A stretch of DNA of 64,000 bases from JAUYQR01 sp031415015 (GTDB taxonomy: Bacteria > Pseudomonadota > Alphaproteobacteria > Rhodobacterales > Rhodobacteraceae): contig JANOQT010000014.1 of NCBI GenBank assembly GCA_031415015.1, positions 8,384 to 72,383 on the forward strand. Direction: 5' to 3'. The notes under the pieces are model-generated. The model saw only the letters and a program-made list of their open reading frames with translations, was not told the DNA's origin and did no database searches. Below are positions 49,942-58,850 of the stretch, in pieces. The position numbers and the translations under genes are program-made. The stretch's first letter is position 1. Each line of letters begins with the position of its first letter.

Positions 49942-51500
49942 CGAGACGGCGCGCGCCCCGTCGTCTGAGACCCCGTCGAGATACCACCAGGCGTAGCCGT
50001 CGGGCGGAACATCGACCGAGAAGTCTGGCCGTTCGCTATCGCCTCGGCCGCGTGCTTGCCGGAGAGGGCTGCCATCGGCACCCCCGCCCCCGGATGCGCC
50101 CCCCCGCCCGCCAGAAACAGGCCCGGCAGCTGCGTTGTCGCCGGGGGGCGCTGAAAGGCCGCCAGCAGCCCCTCGGGACTGCGCCCGTAGATCGCCCCCG
50201 CTGATCCCGGAAACAGTTGGCCCAGCACCGCCGGTGTGGTCAGGGAAGGCGGGTGTGGCGGCGGATTGAACGCGAGGCCCAAAGTGCGAAGCGGTTGAAA
50301 GGTGCGGGTGCTGCATTGGGAAAACTCTTGCGCTGTGGCGGGGTGGCCTGCGGGGCCGTTGACGATGATCTCGAAGCGTTCGAGGGCGGGAGGGCTGCCG
50401 TGGGCGCGGTCTTCGGCGCAGATATACAGGCTGGGGGCGTCGGGCATTTTGCCTTTGCCGATGGGGCCGAACTCGGCGCGCGGATCGGCGGTGAAAAAGA
50501 CGTTGTGGTGGATCAGGTCGGGCGCAAGCGGGCCTTCGGTGGTGGCGGCAAACGACCAGACCCAAGCGGAGAGGCTGCGGGGTTTGGTGGCCTTTGGGGG
50601 CAGGGCGGCGGTGGCTGCGGTGCCCAGCAGGCCTTCGGTCAGGGCGGCGGGATCGCCGTTGAAGACGCAGGCAGTGCAGGGCAGGGTGGTGCCGCCCTCG
50701 ATCTGCACGCCGGTGACGCGGCCTTGCTGGGTGACGAGTCTTTGCGCCCGTGTGGCGTAGTGGAAGCGGACGCCAAGGCGGGCGGCAAGGGCTGCGAGGG
50801 CGAGGGCCAGCTGGTGCATGCCGCCCTGCACGGCCCAGACGCCCTGCGCCTCGGCCCGCCAGATCAGCGACAGGACGGCGGGGGAATGGGCGGGGCGGCC
50901 ACCGACGTAAGTGGCGTAGCGGGCGAACAGCTGGATCAGGCGGGGGTCATGGAAATGGCGTTTCAGGAGGCGGGTGAGGGTCATGCCGGGCAGGAGGACG
51001 GGCCAGAGGCGGGGTTGGGTCAGCGCGGCGCGGGTGATCTGGCCGAGGTTGGGTGTCGCGGAGCGCATCACCGGCGCGTCGAAGGCGTTGAAGAGGGCGG
51101 CGGAAAGTTGGTCGAAGCGGCGAAAGGCATCAGCCTCACGCCGACCCGCGAAGGCTTCGATGGCTGTCAGGGTGGCGTCGGGATCGGTGTGAAGGTCAAG
51201 GCGGGAGCCGTCGGGCCACCAGTGGCGCGCGAGGATTGGCTGGGCAATGAGGGTAAGGTGATCGTCAAGCCGCTCGCCCGCCAGCGCGAAGAGGTCGTCG
51301 AAAACGCGCCGCATGGTCAGGACTGTGGGGCCTGCGTCCACCGGTCCGGCAGCAGAGGGCAGGGTGCGCATCTTGCCGCCCGGCGTGGCGGCTGATTCGA
51401 CCAGCGTGACGGCGTGGCCTGCGGCGGCAAGGCGGACTGCGGCGGCCAGGCCGCCCATGCCAGCGCCGATGACCACTACCGTATGGGCGTTGGGTTCCAT
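49938..51500 (-). CDS. crtD: Hydroxyneurosporene / methoxyneurosporene desaturase
   Basis: CrtD introduces the 3,4 double bond after CrtC and before CrtF. The 520-residue FAD enzyme begins MEPNAHTVVVIGAGMGGLAA, with GGKMRTLPSAAGPVDAGPTVLTMRRVF, and ends in the signature GLFLAGGGAHPGAGVPMAAL. The last 30 or so residues (NGQTSRSMFRPTATPGG onward) do not look like family sequence and overlap a crtC-like reading frame. This suggests the coding end was extended into crtC. It is divergent from crtE. Confidence 0.94.
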   Translation of the reverse strand: MEPNAHTVVVIGAGMGGLAAAVRLAAAGHAVTLVESAATPGGKMRTLPSAAGPVDAGPTVLTMRRVFDDLFALAGERLDDHLTLIAQPILARHWWPDGSRLDLHTDPDATLTAIEAFAGRREADAFRRFDQLSAALFNAFDAPVMRSATPNLGQITRAALTQPRLWPVLLPGMTLTRLLKRHFHDPRLIQLFARYATYVGGRPAHSPAVLSLIWRAEAQGVWAVQGGMHQLALALAALAARLGVRFHYATRAQRLVTQQGRVTGVQIEGGTTLPCTACVFNGDPAALTEGLLGTAATAALPPKATKPRSLSAWVWSFAATTEGPLAPDLIHHNVFFTADPRAEFGPIGKGKMPDAPSLYICAEDRAHGSPPALERFEIIVNGPAGHPATAQEFSQCSTRTFQPLRTLGLAFNPPPHPPSLTTPAVLGQLFPGSAGAIYGRSPEGLLAAFQRPPATTQLPGLFLAGGGAHPGAGVPMAALSGKHAAEAIANGQTSRSMFRPTATPGGISTGSQTTGRAPSR

Positions 51501-51639
51501 GGGGCAAGTCTAGCCTTGTGCAGCGGTCTGTAAATACGGAATTACATCTGTATGTAAGTTTTTGTTTACACATTGGGGATGGAGTGTAAAACTTGCGGGA
51601 ACAGTGCCGGAGCGAGTCCGGCTTGTAGGAGCGCGCGGC
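51501..51639. promoter_or_regulatory. Divergent crtD / crtE promoter region with two PpsR sites
   Basis: Two exact TGT-N12-ACA palindromes, TGTAAATACGGAATTACA (51529-51546) and TGTAAGTTTTTGTTTACA (51553-51570), are separated by 6 bases. A rightward promoter candidate is TTTACA (51565-51570), 16-base spacer, TAAAAC (51587-51592). Closely spaced pairs allow cooperative PpsR binding. A ribosome site AGGAG (51627-51631) precedes the crtE ATG. Confidence 0.8.
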
Positions 51640-52524
51640 ATGGGGCTTTCGACACGGATCGAGATGGCGGTCGCGGCGGCGATCCGGCTGGGGCAGGGTG
51701 TTGGTGGCGAGGTGCCGGGGCGGCTGGCGCAGGCGCTGGACTATTCGGTGACGCCGGGCGGCGCGCGGATCCGACCCACTATCCTTTTGAGCGTGGCAAT
51801 GGCCTGCGGCGACGACCGGCCCGCGCTAAGCAATGCGGCGGCGGCGGCGCTGGAGCTGATCCATTGCGCAAGTCTGGTGCATGACGACCTGCCAGCGTTT
51901 GACGACGCCGACATGCGGCGCGGCAAGGCGACGGTTCACAAGGCGTATGGCGAGCCGTTGGCGGTGCTGGCGGGCGACAGTCTGATCGTGCTGGCCTTCG
52001 AGGTGCTGGCGCGGGCGGCGGGCGATCAGCCGATGCGCGCGCTGGGGCTGGTGCGGGTGCTGGCGCAGCGCACGGGCATGCCGGGTGGGATTTGCGCCGG
52101 GCAGGGCTGGGAATCAGAGGCTCAGGTCAATCTGGGCGCGTATCACCGGGCCAAGACCGGTGCCTTGTTCATCGCCGCGACCCAGATGGGCGCGATTGCG
52201 GCGGGGATGGAAGCGGAGCCGTGGGAAGAGCTGGGTGCGCGGATCGGCGAGGCGTTTCAGGTGGCCGATGATCTGAAGGATGCGCTGATGTCGGCGGATG
52301 AAACCGGCAAGCCTGCGGGGCAGGATGCGGCACACGGGCGGCCGAATGCGGTGGCGCAGATGGGCGTTTCGGGTGCTGTGCGGCATTTGAAGGATATACT
52401 CGGCGGGGCGATTGCGTCGATCCCGTCCTGCCCGGGCGAGGCGATGCTAGCGCAGATGGTGCGGGCTTACGCCGAGAAGATGACGCCGGTGGACCTGCAC
52501 ACGAAGGTGGCGGGCGCGCGATGA
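51640..52524 (+). CDS. crtE: Geranylgeranyl diphosphate synthase
   Basis: Makes the C20 diphosphate for carotenoids and the bacteriochlorophyll tail. The 294-residue protein has the first Asp-rich motif LVHDDLPAFDDADMRRG and the second FQVADDLKDAL. ATG 51640 is chosen because AGGAG lies 8 bases upstream and MGLSTRIEMAVAAA is a normal start. A TTG at 51562 lies inside an operator and is rejected. Its stop overlaps crtF by ATGA. Confidence 0.95.
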   Translation: MGLSTRIEMAVAAAIRLGQGVGGEVPGRLAQALDYSVTPGGARIRPTILLSVAMACGDDRPALSNAAAAALELIHCASLVHDDLPAFDDADMRRGKATVHKAYGEPLAVLAGDSLIVLAFEVLARAAGDQPMRALGLVRVLAQRTGMPGGICAGQGWESEAQVNLGAYHRAKTGALFIAATQMGAIAAGMEAEPWEELGARIGEAFQVADDLKDALMSADETGKPAGQDAAHGRPNAVAQMGVSGAVRHLKDILGGAIASIPSCPGEAMLAQMVRAYAEKMTPVDLHTKVAGAR

Positions 52525-53627
52525 CCGATCTGGGGCTTGGCGCGGGGCCGGTGCCAAAGGCACAGCGCCCCGGTTGGGCCGCGCGGCTAGCGCTGCAGCC
52601 GTGGTTTCACCGGCTTTGCGCCCGCGTTCCGGGTCTGCGCGGGATCGCGCGGGCCGAAGGCGAGGCGCTGTTTTCTATCGTTTCCGGCTTTGTGCAAAGT
52701 CAGGCGCTTCTGGCGCTGGTGGAATTGCGGGTGATGCATCGGCTGGCCGAGGGGCCAGCAGGTCTGACCGCACTGGCGCGCGGTGAGGTGCCATTGGACC
52801 GGATGGCGATTCTGTTGCAGGCCGGAGCGGCGCTTAAGCTGATCCGGCGGCGGGGCGATCAGTGGCAGCTGACGGCGCGCGGGGCTGCGTTCCTGACCGT
52901 GCCGGGGTTGGAGGCGATGGTGCGGCATCACCCGGTGCTGTACCGCGATCTGACCGATCCGGTGGCGTTCTTTCGCGGCGAGACCGCGCCGGAGCTGGCC
53001 GGGTTCTGGCCCTATGTGTTCGGTGCGGGCGGCGCGGCGGACCCGTCGCTGGCGGCGCGCTATTCGACGTTGATGTCGGACAGTCAGGGGCTGGTGGCGG
53101 AAGACACGCTGCGGCTGGTGGATTTTCGCGGCATCACCCGGTTGATGGATGTGGGCGGCGGGACAGGGGCGTTTCTGGCTGCAGTGGGCCGGGCGCATCC
53201 CGCGATTGCGCTGACATTGTTTGATTTGCCAGCCGTTGTGGCAGGGGCGCGGCTGGGGCCGCAGGTGCAGATCGTGCCGGGCAGTTTTCGGGATGATCCT
53301 TTGCCGGTGGGCGCAGATGCGATCAGCCTGATCCGGGTGCTGTACGACCATGCCGATGCGACGGTGGCCGACCTGCTGGCGGCGGTGCATGCGGCGCTGC
53401 CGCCGGGCGGCCGGCTGATCATCTCGGAGCCGATGTCGGGGGGCGCGCGGCCTGACCCTGCTACGGATGTCTATTTTGCAATCTACACGCTGGCGATGCG
53501 CACCGGACGGACGCGGTCGGGGGCGGAAATTGCCGACCTGTGCCGCGTGGCGGGGTTTGAGGGTGTTCGTCTGCACCCCGGCCAAAGACCTTTCATCACG
53601 TCGGCAGTGACCGCCCGACGGATGTGA
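52521..53627 (+). CDS. crtF: Hydroxyneurosporene O-methyltransferase
   Basis: CrtF methylates the C1 hydroxyl to the methoxy group of spheroidene. The 368-residue SAM enzyme has an N-terminal helical dimerisation domain with ALFSIVSGFVQSQALLALVELRVMHRL (begins near residue 51). The SAM loop LMDVGGGTGAFLAAVGRAHP comes next, then DAISLIRVLYDHADA and GGRLIISEPMSGG. It is coupled to crtE by ATGA. The bchC promoter follows. Confidence 0.95.
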   Translation: MTDLGLGAGPVPKAQRPGWAARLALQPWFHRLCARVPGLRGIARAEGEALFSIVSGFVQSQALLALVELRVMHRLAEGPAGLTALARGEVPLDRMAILLQAGAALKLIRRRGDQWQLTARGAAFLTVPGLEAMVRHHPVLYRDLTDPVAFFRGETAPELAGFWPYVFGAGGAADPSLAARYSTLMSDSQGLVAEDTLRLVDFRGITRLMDVGGGTGAFLAAVGRAHPAIALTLFDLPAVVAGARLGPQVQIVPGSFRDDPLPVGADAISLIRVLYDHADATVADLLAAVHAALPPGGRLIISEPMSGGARPDPATDVYFAIYTLAMRTGRTRSGAEIADLCRVAGFEGVRLHPGQRPFITSAVTARRM

Positions 53628-53770
53628 CGACGGATGTGACGAATGCTGCACCAGAAGTGTCTAATTTAATTGACAGTCGAGAATGTAAGGGTAGACTTAC
53701 ACTATCAGATGGTTCCGCCGCCGACTCCCCCGACAGAGGGGCGGGCAGCGAACCGGAGGAGGAGAATCGC
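53628..53770 (+). promoter_or_regulatory. bchC (bchCXYZ-puf) promoter with two PpsR sites
   Basis: Two exact TGT-N12-ACA palindromes, TGTCTAATTTAATTGACA (53658-53675) and TGTAAGGGTAGACTTACA (53684-53701), are 8 bases apart, the classic spacing for cooperative PpsR/CrtJ binding. A sigma-70-like promoter overlaps both: TTGACA (53670-53675), 16-base spacer, TAGACT (53692-53697). Repressor on either site would cover the -35 or -10 box. A very strong ribosome site GGAGGAGGAG (53755-53764) precedes the bchC TTG start. Confidence 0.85.
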
Positions 53771-54715
53771 TTGAGAACGACCGCAGTCATCTTGCACGGA
53801 CCGAAGGACCTGGGGCTGGAAAGCCTTGGCCTTAACGCGCCGGGCGACGAGGATCTGGTGGTCGAGATCGCGTTCTCGGGCATTTCCACCGGCACCGAAA
53901 AGCTGTTCTGGTCTGGCACGATGCCGCCCTTTCCCGGCATGGGCTATCCGCTGGTGCCGGGCTACGAGGCGGCGGGGCAGGTTGTCGAGGCCGGGCCGAA
54001 TTCAGGCTATCGGGTCGGCGAGCATGTGTTCGTGCCGGGGGCCAACTGCTTTGCGGGCAACGTCAAAGGCCTGTTTGGTGGTGCCTCGCGGCATCTGGTG
54101 ACCAAGGCGGGCCGGGTGGCACGGCTTGATCCTGCGATGGGCGCCGAAGGGGCGTTGCTGGCGCTGGTGGCGACGGCGCGGCATGCGCTGGCCGGGTTCA
54201 ACACCGCGCTGCCCGATCTGATCGTGGGGCACGGCACGCTGGGCCGGTTGCTGGCACGGCTGACGGTGGCGGCGGGTGCGCCTGCGCCGACGGTCTGGGA
54301 GATTGATCCGGTACGACGCGAAGGTGCCGTGGGGTATTCGGTGATTGCGCCCGAGGATGATCCGCGCCGGGATTACCGCGCGATCTATGACGCTTCGGGG
54401 GCCAAGGGGCTGTTGGATCAGTTGATCACGCGGCTGGCCAAGGGTGGCGAAGTGGTGTTGGCGGGGTTCTACACCGAACCTGTGGCCTTCGCCTTTCCGC
54501 CCGCCTTCATGAAGGAAGCGCGCATCCGGATTGCCAGCGAATGGACACCTGAAGACCTGACCGCGACACGGTCGCTGATTGAAAGCGGCGCTTTGTCGCT
54601 GGCGGGTCTGATCACCCACACACGCCCGGCGGCAGATGCCCCGGCGGCTTATGAGACGGCGTTCAATGACGCCAACTGTCTGAAAATGATCCTTGATTGG
54701 AGCGGCCACGCATGA
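53771..54715 (+). CDS. bchC: Bacteriochlorophyllide a dehydrogenase BchC (TTG start)
   Basis: BchC oxidises the C3 hydroxyethyl to acetyl group of bacteriochlorophyllide. The 314-residue protein is an MDR-type dehydrogenase: SGISTGTEKLFWSGTMPPFPGMGYPLVPGYEAAG (starts near residue 36), a nucleotide-binding region around LIVGHGTLGRLLARL, and a late segment FNDANCLKMILDW. TTG 53771 is selected because GGAGGAGGAG lies 6 bases upstream and the length equals the usual BchC. The frame is open further upstream but crosses both operators. It overlaps bchX by ATGA. Confidence 0.94.
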   Translation: MRTTAVILHGPKDLGLESLGLNAPGDEDLVVEIAFSGISTGTEKLFWSGTMPPFPGMGYPLVPGYEAAGQVVEAGPNSGYRVGEHVFVPGANCFAGNVKGLFGGASRHLVTKAGRVARLDPAMGAEGALLALVATARHALAGFNTALPDLIVGHGTLGRLLARLTVAAGAPAPTVWEIDPVRREGAVGYSVIAPEDDPRRDYRAIYDASGAKGLLDQLITRLAKGGEVVLAGFYTEPVAFAFPPAFMKEARIRIASEWTPEDLTATRSLIESGALSLAGLITHTRPAADAPAAYETAFNDANCLKMILDWSGHA

Positions 54716-55716
54716 CCCTCGATATTCCGAACCTGAAGGACTTCGACAACCGGCTGCGTGCAGAGGCGCATGAAGAGCCTTCGCTGGAAATCCCGCAAGG
54801 GGAGCCTACGAAGAAAACCCAGATCATCGCGATTTATGGCAAGGGCGGCATCGGGAAATCGTTCACCCTCGCTAACCTCAGCCACATGATGGCCGAGATG
54901 GGCAAGCGGGTGCTGCTGATCGGCTGTGATCCGAAGTCGGACACCACCTCGCTTTTGTTCGGCGGCAAGGCGTGCCCCACGATTATTGAGACCTCGACCC
55001 GCAAGAAATTGGCGGGGGAAGAGGTCAAGATCGGCGACGTCTGCTTCAAGCGCGGCGGTGTGTTCGCGATGGAACTGGGCGGGCCTGAGGTCGGCCGGGG
55101 TTGCGGCGGGCGCGGGATCATTCACGGGTTCGAGTTGCTGGAAAAGCTGGGGTTCCATGACTGGGATTTCGACTACGTGCTGCTCGATTTCCTCGGTGAC
55201 GTGGTTTGTGGCGGGTTCGGTTTGCCGATTGCACGCGACATGGCGCAGAAGGTGATCCTTGTCGCGTCGAACGATCTGCAATCGCTGTACGTGGCCAACA
55301 ACGTCTGCTCGGCGGTGGAATACTTCCGCAAGCTGGGTGGCAATGTCGGCATCGCCGGTCTGGTGATCAACAAGGATGACGGATCGGGCGAGGCGGCAGC
55401 GTTTGCGGAACTGGTCGGTATTCCGGTGCTGGCGGCGATCCCGCAGAATGATGATCTTCGCAAGAAAAGCGCAAATTATCAGATTGTTGGCAGCTACGAG
55501 TCTGAATGGGGCCCGCTGTTTGCCTCGCTTGGTGACGCTGTGGAAATCGCCCCGCCGGTGCGGCCAAAGCCGCTGACGCAGGACGGCCTGCTGAACCTTT
55601 TCGATGCCGAAACGACGGGAGCAGATTTCGTGCTGACCCCCGCAACCGATGCCGACATGCGCGGCAAGAACGCGGCGCCGAAAGCATCCCTCGAAGTGGT
55701 GTATGACAATGTGTGA
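54712..55716 (+). CDS. bchX: Chlorophyllide a reductase iron-sulfur ATPase subunit BchX
   Basis: BchX is the NifH-like ATPase donating electrons to BchYZ, which reduces ring B. The 334-residue protein has the P-loop IYGKGGIGKSFTLANLS near residues 42-58, Cys ligands in GRGCGGRGI and DFLGDVVCGGFGLP, and a C-terminal MRGKNAAPKASLEVVYDN. A TTG 15 bases earlier is not preferred. A 23-codon ORF bridges it to bchY. Confidence 0.96.
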   Translation: MTLDIPNLKDFDNRLRAEAHEEPSLEIPQGEPTKKTQIIAIYGKGGIGKSFTLANLSHMMAEMGKRVLLIGCDPKSDTTSLLFGGKACPTIIETSTRKKLAGEEVKIGDVCFKRGGVFAMELGGPEVGRGCGGRGIIHGFELLEKLGFHDWDFDYVLLDFLGDVVCGGFGLPIARDMAQKVILVASNDLQSLYVANNVCSAVEYFRKLGGNVGIAGLVINKDDGSGEAAAFAELVGIPVLAAIPQNDDLRKKSANYQIVGSYESEWGPLFASLGDAVEIAPPVRPKPLTQDGLLNLFDAETTGADFVLTPATDADMRGKNAAPKASLEVVYDNV

Positions 55717-55780
55717 TCTGGAAGCGCTCGCCACGATGGAATCCGCACTGAAGGCGATTGCCGCCAAGGGTGGTAAATGA
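55709..55780 (+). CDS. 23-codon micro-ORF bridging bchX and bchY
   Basis: ATG 55709 lies within the last codons of bchX (whose TGA is 55714-55716). The frame ends at TGA 55778-55780, overlapping the bchY ATG 55777 as ATGA. The predicted 23-residue peptide opens MCDLEALATMESALKAIAAK and looks like a short amphipathic helix. Because both ends overlap the neighbouring genes, ribosomes could pass from bchX to bchY through it. It may be only a coupling device, or an old C-terminal extension of BchX that has shifted frame. Confidence 0.4.
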   Translation: MCDLEALATMESALKAIAAKGGK

Positions 55781-57363
55781 TGAGTGGTGAGGTCCGCTAT
55801 GACACGGCTGCTGACACGCCGGTTGCGGAGGGCGTGAGCCTGCCGTCTGACGGTGCCGCTCCGCTGATGGTGGATGGTCAGGTTGTTGACGGTATGGGCT
55901 GCCATGCCGGAGCTTCGACGATGGAAGCGGCGGCGCGGGCGGCGGGGAATTCCGAACTGCTGGACGGGTTCGCCCGCGACTATCCGCAAGGCCCGCATGA
56001 CAAGCCGCAGTCGATGTGCCCGGCGTTCGGGTCGTTGCGGGTGGGGCTGCGGATGCGGCGGGTGGCGACGGTGTTGTCGGGATCGGCGTGCTGCGTGTAT
56101 GGGCTGACATTCGTCAGCCATTTCTACGGGGCGCGCCGATCAGTTGGGTATGTACCGTTCAATTCTGAATCTCTGGTTACCGGAAAACTGTTCGAAGATA
56201 TCCGCGATGCGGTGCACGAACTGGCCGACCCGGACCGCTATGACGCGATTGTGGTGACGAACCTGTGCGTGCCAACCGCGAGCGGCGTGCCGCTGAAGCT
56301 GTTGCCAAGTGAAATCAATGGTGTGCGGATTGTCGGCATCGACGTGCCGGGGTTCGGCGTGCCGACCCATGCCGAAGCCAAGGATGTGCTGGCCGGGGCG
56401 ATGCTGAAATACGCCCGCGCCGAGATCGAGGCCGGGCCGGTGCAAGCGCCGGAGCGGGGCCGGTCGGACCGCCCGACTGTGGCGCTGCTGGGCGAGATGT
56501 TCCCGGCCGACCCGATGATGATCGGCGCGATGCTGGCGCCGATGGGTCTGGCCGCTGGGCCGGTGGTGCCGTGCCGCGAATGGCGCGAGTTGTATGCGGC
56601 GCTGGACAGCAAAGTCGTCGCCGCAATCCACCCGTTCTACACCGCGTCAATCCGCGAGTTTCAGGCGGCGGGGCGCAAGGTCGTGGGGTCGGCTCCGGTC
56701 GGGTATGACGGCACGATGGCTTGGATGGCAGCGATTGGCGAGGCTTATGACGTGCCCGCCGCGCAGGTGAGTGCGGCGCAGAACGCCTTCGGCCCGGCGA
56801 TACGGGCGGCACTGGCTGCGGCCCCGATCAAGGGACGGATTACCGTCAGTGGCTATGAGGGCAGTGAGTTGCTGGTGGCCCGCCTGCTGATCGAAAGCGG
56901 CGCGGATGTGGTTTACGTCGGTACCGCCTGTGCGCGCAATGAATGGAGCGCGGCAGACCGCGACTGGCTGGCGGCCAAGGGCGTGGCGGTGAAATACCGC
57001 GCTTCGCTGGAAGATGACTGTGCCGCGATGGAAGGCTTCCGGCCTGATCTGGCCATCGGGACGACTCCGGTGGTGCAGAAGGCGAAAGAGCTGGCGATTC
57101 CGGCGCTGTATTTCACCAACCTGATTTCGGCGCGGCCCCTGATGGGGCCGGCGGGGGCGGGGTCGCTGGCGCAGGTGGTGAATGCCGCCATGGGCAACAA
57201 GGACCGTATGGACGGGATGAAGGCGTTCTTCGAGGGTGTGGGGCGCGGCGATACGGCGGGCATCTGGGAAGGCACGCCGAACCTGCGACCGGACTTCCGG
57301 GCGATCCACCAGAAGAAACTCGACAAGGCCGCCAAGGCCGCCAAGGCCGAGGAAATGATCTGA
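55777..57363 (+). CDS. bchY: Chlorophyllide a reductase subunit BchY
   Basis: BchY is one half of the nitrogenase-like catalytic component that reduces chlorophyllide a to bacteriochlorophyllide a with BchZ. The 528-residue protein has cluster-ligand type cysteines in DGMGCHAGASTMEAAAR, SMCPAFGSLRVG and LSGSACCVYGLTF, and the tail KKLDKAAKAAKAEEMI. It may start at ATG 55777 or the next ATG. Its stop overlaps bchZ by one base. Confidence 0.95.
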   Translation: MMSGEVRYDTAADTPVAEGVSLPSDGAAPLMVDGQVVDGMGCHAGASTMEAAARAAGNSELLDGFARDYPQGPHDKPQSMCPAFGSLRVGLRMRRVATVLSGSACCVYGLTFVSHFYGARRSVGYVPFNSESLVTGKLFEDIRDAVHELADPDRYDAIVVTNLCVPTASGVPLKLLPSEINGVRIVGIDVPGFGVPTHAEAKDVLAGAMLKYARAEIEAGPVQAPERGRSDRPTVALLGEMFPADPMMIGAMLAPMGLAAGPVVPCREWRELYAALDSKVVAAIHPFYTASIREFQAAGRKVVGSAPVGYDGTMAWMAAIGEAYDVPAAQVSAAQNAFGPAIRAALAAAPIKGRITVSGYEGSELLVARLLIESGADVVYVGTACARNEWSAADRDWLAAKGVAVKYRASLEDDCAAMEGFRPDLAIGTTPVVQKAKELAIPALYFTNLISARPLMGPAGAGSLAQVVNAAMGNKDRMDGMKAFFEGVGRGDTAGIWEGTPNLRPDFRAIHQKKLDKAAKAAKAEEMI

Positions 57364-58850
57364 TGCTGATCCAGGATCATGACCGCGCGGGGGGCTACTG
57401 GGGGGCGGTCTATGCCTTCTGTGCGGTCAAGGGATTGCAAGTGGTGATCGACGGGCCGGTCGGCTGTGAAAACCTGCCGGTGACATCCGTGCTGCACTAT
57501 ACCGACGCCCTGCCGCCGCATGAATTGCCGATTGTGGTGACCGGTCTGGCCGAAGACGAGATGAGTTCCGGCACCGAGGCGTCGATGGCGCGGGCGTGGA
57601 AGACGCTGGACCCGGCGCTGCCTGCGGTGGTGGTCACCGGGTCGATTGCCGAGATGATCGGCGGCGGCGTGACGCCTGCGGGCACCAACATCCAGCGCTT
57701 CCTGCCGCGCACGATTGACGAGGATCAATGGCAGTGTGCTGACCGGGCGATGACCTGGATCTTTACCGAGTTCGGAATGACCAAGGGCCGGATGCCGCCC
57801 GAGGCGGACCGGGCCGAAGGGGCAAAGCCGCGGGTCAACATCCTGGGGCCGATGTACGGTGTGTTCAACATGGCGTCGGACCTGTACGAGATCCGCCGTC
57901 TGGTCGAAGGCATTGGCGCCGAGGTCAATATGGTGATGCCGCTGGGCGCGCATCTGGCCGAAATGCGCAATCTGGTGAATGCCGACGTCAACATCGTGAT
58001 GTACCGCGAGTTTGGCCGGGGTCTGGCGGAATGTCTGGGCAAGCCCTATCTGCAAGCGCCGTTCGGGTTGGAAAGCACCACCAAGTTTCTGGAAACGCTG
58101 GGGAAAATGCTGGGTCTTGACCCGCAACCGTTCATCGCAAAGGAAAAGCATTCGACCTTGAAGCCGGTCTGGGATCTGTGGCGGTCGGTGACGCAGGATT
58201 TCTTCGCCACCGCCAACTTCGCCATCGTCGCGAACGAGACCTATGCGCGCGGCGTGCGGAACTATCTGGAGAATGATCTGGGCCTGCCGTGTGCCTTTGC
58301 CGTGGCGCGGGTGGCGGGGACCAAGACCAACAACGAGGCGGTGCGCGCGATGCTGAAACAGCACCGTCCACTGATCGTGATGGGGTCGATCAACGAGAAG
58401 ATGTACATGGCGGAGATGAAGGGCGGCCACGGGCCTGCGCCCAGTTTCATCGCCGCAAGCTTTCCGGGGGCGGCGATCCGGCGGCACACCGGCACGCCCT
58501 TCATGGGCTATGCGGGTGCGGTGTGGATCCTGCAGGAAGTCTGCAACGGGCTGTTCGAGGCGCTGTTCCACATTCTGCCCTTGGGCACCGAGATGGATTC
58601 GGCTGCAGCCACCCCAACGACGCTGCGGCGCGATTTCCCCTGGGATGTCGATGCGCAGATGGAACTGGACCGGATCGTCAGCGAACACCCGGTTCTGACA
58701 CGGATTTCGGCTGCGCGCACCCTGCGCGATGCCGCCGAGAAATCGGCACTGGACCAAGGCGCGGAACGCGTCGTGCTGGAATTTGTCGCGGCCTTGCGGG
58801 GCACCTCGCAAGCCGTGGCCACCAAACCCAAGGGAGGGTCGCATGAGTGA
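57363..58850 (+). CDS. bchZ: Chlorophyllide a reductase subunit BchZ
   Basis: The partner of BchY. The 495-residue protein starts MLIQDHDRAGGYWGAVYAFC and contains DGPVGCENLPVTSVLHYTDALP with the cluster Cys, VNILGPMYGVFNMASDLYEI, and TGTPFMGYAGAVWILQEVCNGLFEALFHILP (begins near residue 379). Its last eight bases overlap pufQ. In Rhodobacter the oxygen-regulated puf promoter lies in the bchZ 3' part; I could not place it with certainty here. Confidence 0.95.
   Translation: MLIQDHDRAGGYWGAVYAFCAVKGLQVVIDGPVGCENLPVTSVLHYTDALPPHELPIVVTGLAEDEMSSGTEASMARAWKTLDPALPAVVVTGSIAEMIGGGVTPAGTNIQRFLPRTIDEDQWQCADRAMTWIFTEFGMTKGRMPPEADRAEGAKPRVNILGPMYGVFNMASDLYEIRRLVEGIGAEVNMVMPLGAHLAEMRNLVNADVNIVMYREFGRGLAECLGKPYLQAPFGLESTTKFLETLGKMLGLDPQPFIAKEKHSTLKPVWDLWRSVTQDFFATANFAIVANETYARGVRNYLENDLGLPCAFAVARVAGTKTNNEAVRAMLKQHRPLIVMGSINEKMYMAEMKGGHGPAPSFIAASFPGAAIRRHTGTPFMGYAGAVWILQEVCNGLFEALFHILPLGTEMDSAAATPTTLRRDFPWDVDAQMELDRIVSEHPVLTRISAARTLRDAAEKSALDQGAERVVLEFVAALRGTSQAVATKPKGGSHE

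Noticed and set aside
51562..51639. TTG 51562 as crtE start
   Set aside because: It lies within a PpsR palindrome and upstream of the ribosome site that serves ATG 51640.
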